From Pseudomonas chlororaphis (GTDB lineage Bacteria > Pseudomonadota > Gammaproteobacteria > Pseudomonadales > Pseudomonadaceae): a stretch of 64,000 nt of DNA. Position 1 is the stretch's first letter; each line of letters begins with the position of its first letter. The stretch covers positions 773,395 through 837,394 of the forward strand of contig NZ_MOAL01000008.1 in NCBI RefSeq assembly GCF_003731765.1. Direction: 5' to 3'. The position numbers and the translations under genes are program-made. This document shows, piece by piece, positions 59,701-64,000 of this stretch. The notes beneath the pieces are model-generated. The model did not search any database, was not told the DNA's origin, and saw nothing but the letters and a program-made list of their open reading frames with translations.

Positions 59701-60394
59701 CCAGGGCTTCGCGACGCTCTTGCAGGCTGGCCTCGATCAGCTCGCTGGGTGTCAGGCTTTGCGCCTCGCGCCGCTCGCCACCGAACAAGGCCCGGACCCG
59801 TGGCAACAGCGCGGCCGGCCCGCCCCAGTTAGCCCGCACCCAGTTCAGCGCATCGCCTTGCATCGGGTAGCAGAACAGCCGCCAGTAATCGCGCAGCACT
59901 TCGCCCAGCAGGTCGCTGTGATCGGTTTCCAGGGTCTGGGTGAACAGGCTGCCGCTGTCGAAGGCGTGCTCACGGAGCATGCGCTGGCACCAACTGTGGA
60001 TGGTCGAAACCGCGGCCTCGTCCATCCATTGGGCGGCGATATCCAGGCGGTTGGCACAGGCGGCCCATTGCTCGGGGCTGAACTGCTGCCGCAGCTCGGC
60101 GATCAGGTTGTCGGGCGCCTCCAGCTCATCGCGAAAGAATCTTGCGGCTTCGGCCAGGCGCGTACGAATTCGTTCGCGCAGCTCCTTGGTGGCGGCATCG
60201 GTAAAGGTCACCACCAAAATCTGTGGGGGCAGCAACTCCCGCGTAAAGCCTGCCGCTTCGCCGCCATGGCCAAGCACCAGGCGCAGGTACAGGGCCGAGA
60301 TGGTGAAGGTCTTGCCGGTGCCGGCACTGGCCTCGATCAGTTGGCTGCCACGCAGTGGGAACGCCAGGGCCAGGGGCCGTTGTGGGGCGGTCAT
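56705..60394 (-). CDS. recB: RecBCD exonuclease V beta subunit (RecB helicase-nuclease)
   Basis: 1229-residue UvrD-like helicase with C-terminal nuclease. Walker A is QLIEASAGTGKTFTISALYL near residues 18-37, ALIDEFQDTDPVQY near 384-397, and the helicase motif VTIHKSKGLEYPLVFLPF near 750-767. The nuclease motif FKGFIDLTFEHQ...VADYKSNWLG near 1104-1127 keeps the catalytic Asp residues and Lys. The ATG at 60394 overlaps the recC stop; an upstream in-frame start lies within recC and is rejected. Confidence 0.96.
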   Translation of the reverse strand: MTAPQRPLALAFPLRGSQLIEASAGTGKTFTISALYLRLVLGHGGEAAGFTRELLPPQILVVTFTDAATKELRERIRTRLAEAARFFRDELEAPDNLIAELRQQFSPEQWAACANRLDIAAQWMDEAAVSTIHSWCQRMLREHAFDSGSLFTQTLETDHSDLLGEVLRDYWRLFCYPMQGDALNWVRANWGGPAALLPRVRALFGGERREAQSLTPSELIEASLQERREALVAIKAPWRQWAGELRDICLQGVASKTVDGRKMQARYFEPWFEKISAWAEDESAEQLDIGTGFSRLTPDGMSEAWKGQAPSHPGIDAMPGLKAALDALPSPDAAVLQHAAQWVGARFEEEKRRRAEMGFDDMLLRLDAALQAESGERLAELIREQFPVALIDEFQDTDPVQYRIFESIYRIEDNNPDTGLFLIGDPKQAIYAFRGADIYTYLRARQATSGRLHTLGTNFRSSHAMVSAVNHVFQRAEAREQGRGAFLFREAGDNPVPFLPVASQGRKEHLQVDGQTLPALNIWHLETEQPLSGAQYRQQLAAACASEIVELLNGGQQQRSGFVRDDQPLRGLLPADIAILVRDGKEAQAVRGELAARGVRSVYLSDKDSVFAAQEARDLLVWLKACAEPDVERPLRAALASLTLNLSLTELERLNQDELAWEARVMQFRGYRGIWRSQGVLPMLRRLLHDFQLPQALVQRSDGERVLTNLLHLCELLQQAAAELDGEQALIRHLSEHLALSGQAGEEQILRLESDEQLVKVVTIHKSKGLEYPLVFLPFICSAKPVDGSRLPLHYHDSSGKAQVTLRPTPELIAQADDERLAEDLRLLYVALTRAQHACWLGVSDLKRGNHNSSVLHRSALGYLLGGGASLGESAGLRSWLRDLQQDCAALSVEPLPLAGDTRFQPPRNKATLLAPLIPQRRAAENWWIASYSALRISDSLGAGSEAPENPQAQKLFDDERLDPDAPREVLASGGDIHRFPRGPNPGTFLHGLLEWAGEEGFSATPEAIEDAIARRCNRRGWEGWIGTLSAWLQPLLQTPLALGAGQAPVVLSGLTQYRVEMEFWFASHKVDVLKLDELVRQHTHHGVPRVTAEPVLLNGMFKGFIDLTFEHQGRYYVADYKSNWLGVDDAAYTEQAMEQSILDNRYDLQYVLYLLALHRQLKARLADYDYDRHIGGALYLFLRGTCAPSQGVFFARPSRDLIERLDRLFQGKPDLPKAEPAWEQGVLL

Positions 60395-63300
60395 GATCCG
60401 GCCTCCTCGCTGAGCGCCGAGCGCCAAGGTGCTTGTAGCAGCGGACGGTAAAGGGTTTCGGCCCAACCACCGAAGGTTTCATCGGCAATCAAGGCGTTGT
60501 AATCGGCATATTGTCGCGCCAGGGCTGGGCTTTCCCGACGCTCGCCGTCGCTGGTCACGCCATCGCCTTCATAGGCTTTGCGTGCGGCGGCCTCGGCCTT
60601 GTCCGGATCGCTCTGGGCCAGCCAGGCAAAAGCGGTTTTCACAGCCACCGGCAATGGCCGGCACATACCGGCTTGCCAAGCCAGCAACAACTCGCCGAGG
60701 CAGTCCAGGGCCGCCTGGCGCTCAAGGGGGGCCAGCAGCAGGCTGTCGTCACTGGCCACCAGGGCGGTGGTCAACGAATAACCGCTGGCGCAGGCGGCCA
60801 GGTGCTCGACCCAGGCCCGGGTCAGGCGGTGCCATTTGCGGCTCTTGATCGAACCGATGCTGTTGGGAATAGCGGTGATCGACAGCAGCCCGCCGTCACT
60901 GCGCTGATGCAGGCCACTCAACCAACCTTCCAGCAACACACCGCCCAGTTCGAGGCTGATGGGCGAAGCGCTGGTCAGGGGCGTAGGCCACAGGCTCAAC
61001 AGCTGTTGATAACGTTGCAACAGGTCAGGCAGGGGCTCGATCAACTCCCGTTGCAGGCATTCGCCAAAACCGGCCATGGGCAGCAGACCGCTGGCTTGCA
61101 GGCGTTGTGCTTGGGCTTGCAGGGCGTGCTCGGGGTCACCGCTGTTCAATGCGGCCTCCAGCAAACTGTCGCTGAGGCTATAGCGTTGCAGGGCGTCGAG
61201 GACAAAAGGCTCCTCATCGGCCAGGGGCGCTTCCAGGGCCTCGAAAAACACTTTCAGACGCTGACTGAAGAAATGCCGCACAGGATTGCGTAAGAAATCC
61301 TGCAATTGAGCCAGGCTCAAGGGCTCTTCCTGGAGGTAAGGCGGCAACAGTTCCACCGCACCCTGTTCGGGTTGATCCTGATGCAGCAACTGCCATTCCC
61401 GGGCGTAGCTGAAGAGCGTGTCGCCGTCGTGGAAGTAGCGAGCACTGAAGGGTTGCAGCGGGTGCTCCTGGGTCAAGGCTTCAAGCAGCGAATGCTCCGG
61501 GTCGCCCAGGGCCCAGCCGCTGGCCAAATGGTCGCGTAGCTGGCCAATCAATACCGACGCAGGGCGTTCGCTGTTGTCGCGGATGCTACGACCGACCCAA
61601 CTGACGTAAAGCTGGTCTCGCGCAGACAGCAGCGCCTCCAGCAAGAGGTAGCGGTCGTCTTCACGCCGGGAGCGGTCACCGGGTCGGTAGTCGCTACCCA
61701 TCAGGTCGAAATCCAGGGGCGGTTGGGCGCGGGGGTAATCGCCGTCGTTCATGCCCAACAGGCAGACCAGCTTGAAGGGAATGGCACGCATCGGCATCAG
61801 GGTGCAGAAGTTCACCGCGCCGGCCAGGAAGCGTTGCGACAAGCGCCCTTGGTCAAGGCCAGCGAGCCAGGCTTCACGGACCACGGTCAGTGGTAGCGCA
61901 TCCTGCAGGCCGACGGATTCGCAGGTCTCCAGCCAGGTTTCTCGCAGGTCTTCCAGTTGGCCAAGCAGGTAGTCGTCGTGCTCGGTGCTGGCCAGGAAGA
62001 ACAACTGCATCAGGCGCTGCAGGCGCTCACCCCACTCAACCGGTTTGGCTGGCTGGGTGAGTTGCTGATAGGCGATCTGCAAAGCGTCGAGCAGGGCCAC
62101 CAATGGGCCGATCAAGGCCGCGTCCAGGCCACCGATTTCGTCGTAGGGCTCAATGCCTTCGCAGGCTTCGGAGCGGCCCACGGCGTATCCCAGGAGCATG
62201 CGCCGCAGGCCGAAACGCCAGCTGTTCTGCTCAAGCTCCTCAGGCAAACCGAGGGCTGCACGCTGTGGCGCGTCCATGCCCCAGCGAATGCCCGCACCTT
62301 CGATCCAGCGGTGCAGGGTCGGCAGGTCGGCCTCTTCCACACCGAAGCGGGCGCGCAAGGCGGGGACGTCCAGCAGATCGAGAATCTCACTGACCGGGAA
62401 GCGGCTGTCGGGGAGCTTGAGCAAGTGCTCCACGGCGATCAGCAAGGGGTCGCGGCCGCGTTGGCCCTGGTCGGTGAGGGTGAAGGGGATGAAGCGTCGG
62501 TCATCACGTTCCAGCTGGCCGAATACGGCGCGGATGTGTGGCGCGTAACTGTCGATGTCGGGGACCATGACGATCACGTCCCGAGGACGCAGATCAGGGT
62601 CGGCACTGAAGCGAGCCAGCAACTGATCGTGGAGGATTTCCACTTCGCGCTGGGCACTGTGGGCAATGTGAAAACGGATCGACTGATCGTCTTGCGGATC
62701 GACAGCGGGCCAGTGTTCCCGGGTCTCATTCAAGGGGCGCAGTTCGAGGATGTCATCCTGCAGTTGGTTGAGCAGACTGTGCGGCTGGGTGTCGCTGAAC
62801 AGGTCGATGCGACCGTCACGGAAGGCCGAACGATAGCTGTTGGGATCGTCGTAGCTGTCCAACAGATTGATGTAGTCACGACCCTGTTTGCCCCAGGCAG
62901 CCAGCAGCGGATGGGCGTGTTGGTGTAAGGTTTGCGGGTCCAGCGCCATAGGCATGCCTGCCTTACGCGCTTGGCGTTTATATTGGTGCCGCAGCAGGTC
63001 TTTATCGGCGACGATGTCTGCCCAATGGTGACGACAAGGGTTGTGCACGCAGAGCAGGACTTGGCTAAAACGGGCCAGACCAGCCAGGGCTTCCAAGGCT
63101 TGGGCGGGCAACGAAGAAATCCCGAAAACGATCACTCGCGAGGGTAATTCCTTGGGCGCCACTTCAAGGCTGTTGATCCGCTCGATAAAACGCTGGTGCA
63201 CCCCGGCGCGGCTTTGCGCCATGCCTTCCTCCCCCACATCCAGCAGCAGGGCACGCCAGAGTTCAGCTTGCCAGGCATTGGCCGGGGTCAGGGGCTTGGC

Positions 63301-63840
63301 CTCTCCACGCACGTTGCGCAGCTGATGCCGGCCAGCGGCCCAGTCTTCCAGCCAGTCGGCGCGGTAGACCTGATATTGGTCGAACAGATCCGCCAGGCGC
63401 TCGGCCAGTTGGTAGCGTTTGCGTAGGTCGGTGTCGTGGGTCAGGAAGCGCTGTAACGGCTCGAAGTGCGGCTTGTTGATAAGTTCAGGGAGCAAGCGCA
63501 TCAGGCGCCAAGTCAGCGGGGCTTTATCCAGCAGGGACTTGGGCGGAATTTCATCTCGTCCCAAGACCATGCGATAGAGCTGCCACATAAAGCTGCCGGG
63601 CAATTGCACGTCGATCGCGGCGGCGATACCGCAACCGCCCATATCGTCATCTTCAGGGTCTTCGGCCAAAGCCAGCTTCAGCCATTGGGCGATGCCGTTG
63701 CTCTGCACCAGGGCGATTTCATTTTCCAAGGGCGCCAGGGGATAACGCCGCATCCAGCTGACCACCAGGCTGCGCAGCTCATCCAGGCGATTACCGTGAA
63801 CCACCATGAAACCGGCGTTGAGGGACGTGGTGTCCGGCAT
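60391..63840 (-). CDS. recC: RecBCD exonuclease V gamma subunit (RecC, Chi recognition)
   Basis: 1149-residue RecC protein, helicase-like but inactive. It scans for Chi and holds the complex together. It begins with MPDTTSLNAGFMVVHGNRLDELRSLVVSWM, continues with SNGIAQWLKLALAEDPEDDDMGGCGIAAAIDVQLPGSFMW (about residues 48-87), and has IPFKLVCLLGMNDGDYPRAQPPLDFDLM near 685-712, all conserved RecC stretches. The ATG at 63840 has AAGGAAG six bases upstream. It is first of the recCBD operon. Confidence 0.96.
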   Translation of the reverse strand: MPDTTSLNAGFMVVHGNRLDELRSLVVSWMRRYPLAPLENEIALVQSNGIAQWLKLALAEDPEDDDMGGCGIAAAIDVQLPGSFMWQLYRMVLGRDEIPPKSLLDKAPLTWRLMRLLPELINKPHFEPLQRFLTHDTDLRKRYQLAERLADLFDQYQVYRADWLEDWAAGRHQLRNVRGEAKPLTPANAWQAELWRALLLDVGEEGMAQSRAGVHQRFIERINSLEVAPKELPSRVIVFGISSLPAQALEALAGLARFSQVLLCVHNPCRHHWADIVADKDLLRHQYKRQARKAGMPMALDPQTLHQHAHPLLAAWGKQGRDYINLLDSYDDPNSYRSAFRDGRIDLFSDTQPHSLLNQLQDDILELRPLNETREHWPAVDPQDDQSIRFHIAHSAQREVEILHDQLLARFSADPDLRPRDVIVMVPDIDSYAPHIRAVFGQLERDDRRFIPFTLTDQGQRGRDPLLIAVEHLLKLPDSRFPVSEILDLLDVPALRARFGVEEADLPTLHRWIEGAGIRWGMDAPQRAALGLPEELEQNSWRFGLRRMLLGYAVGRSEACEGIEPYDEIGGLDAALIGPLVALLDALQIAYQQLTQPAKPVEWGERLQRLMQLFFLASTEHDDYLLGQLEDLRETWLETCESVGLQDALPLTVVREAWLAGLDQGRLSQRFLAGAVNFCTLMPMRAIPFKLVCLLGMNDGDYPRAQPPLDFDLMGSDYRPGDRSRREDDRYLLLEALLSARDQLYVSWVGRSIRDNSERPASVLIGQLRDHLASGWALGDPEHSLLEALTQEHPLQPFSARYFHDGDTLFSYAREWQLLHQDQPEQGAVELLPPYLQEEPLSLAQLQDFLRNPVRHFFSQRLKVFFEALEAPLADEEPFVLDALQRYSLSDSLLEAALNSGDPEHALQAQAQRLQASGLLPMAGFGECLQRELIEPLPDLLQRYQQLLSLWPTPLTSASPISLELGGVLLEGWLSGLHQRSDGGLLSITAIPNSIGSIKSRKWHRLTRAWVEHLAACASGYSLTTALVASDDSLLLAPLERQAALDCLGELLLAWQAGMCRPLPVAVKTAFAWLAQSDPDKAEAAARKAYEGDGVTSDGERRESPALARQYADYNALIADETFGGWAETLYRPLLQAPWRSALSEEAGS

Positions 63841-63961
63841 AAAGGCTTCCTTGGAAAATGCAAAAAGCTAGGGGCGAACCTTAGCACTGTGGCTGGGTGC
63901 TGGCAGCGTGAAGCAGTAACGCGAGGGTTGCACCAACGGATAAAAGTTTTTTCTCGCGGAC

Positions 63962-63996
63962 AAACAAAACCCCAACTGCTTTCGCAATTGGGGTTT
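63962..63996 (-). terminator. Terminator of a gene beyond the right edge
   Basis: AAACCCCAA (63967-63975) pairs with TTGGGGTTT (63988-63996), with a further three-base inner stem. On the minus strand it is followed by TTTTGTTTG, so it ends transcription coming from beyond position 64000 and insulates recC from it. Confidence 0.85.
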
Positions 63997-64000
63997 CGGA

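Noticed and set aside
1..64000. CRISPR arrays, tRNA/rRNA genes, insertion sequences, phage genes
   Set aside because: No regularly spaced repeats, cloverleaf, transposase or phage structural motifs were seen on either strand by reading; a dedicated search was not possible.

Overview
The window looks like chromosomal DNA of a Pseudomonas of the fluorescens type. The coding is GC-rich, there are REP-type GTAGGAGC...GCCGGC repeats, and kynBA/kynU/kynR, antABC, mmsAB, yfiBNR and recCBD are all present with Pseudomonas-like sequences. This placement rests on family recognition by eye; no database search was run. No tRNA, rRNA, CRISPR array, insertion sequence or prophage was found.

Left part (1-20.3 kb): small redox and regulatory genes come first: partial ggt, a LysR gene, mdaB, a quinol-monooxygenase-like gene, a TauE/SafE exporter with a divergent LysR gene, an NAD(P)H oxidoreductase and a MerR gene. 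A catabolic island for tryptophan and aromatic acids follows: amino-acid permease, kynU, kynR, antR, antABC, an AroP-type permease, benE, a MocR/PdxR regulator, kynA and kynB. Together these encode tryptophan to N-formylkynurenine (KynA), kynurenine (KynB), anthranilate (KynU) and catechol (AntABC), with uptake and dedicated regulators. Candidate operators are visible in the kynU/kynR and antR/antA intergenic regions.

Middle part (20.3-43.3 kb): a single minus-strand polysaccharide (O-antigen-like) cluster of 20 genes, many overlapping by 1-8 bases. In transcription order it holds wbpA, wbpB, wbpD, wbpE, wzx, a nucleotidyltransferase/thymidylate-kinase-like fusion, an APH-kinase-like protein, a GT4 enzyme, an acyltransferase-3/SGNH protein, hisH2, hisF2, wbpG, a GT2 enzyme, a GT4 enzyme, an RmlD-like reductase, WbjB-like and WbjD-like enzymes, a WbpV/WbpK-like epimerase, wbpL and wbpM. 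It should make a WbpL-initiated repeat unit with a QuiNAc/FucNAc-type first sugar, a 2-acetamido-2,6-dideoxy-L-hexose, and a diacetamido-uronic acid with possible amidine formation. No wzy, wzz or ABC exporter is recognisable. The central third (about 30-39 kb) is clearly AT-richer than the flanks, which suggests horizontal acquisition. The most unusual element is the adjacent, overlapping kinase-like pair at 35936-38133.

Right part (44-64 kb): mmsBA (valine/propionyl branch) with a divergent LysR gene; the yfiRNB c-di-GMP module; an uncharacterised four-gene unit (TIM-barrel isomerase, 2OG-Fe(II)-type oxygenase, periplasmic binding protein, and an amino-acid ABC permease fused to its ATPase); and recC-recB-recD, with a terminator of an upstream gene at the window edge.
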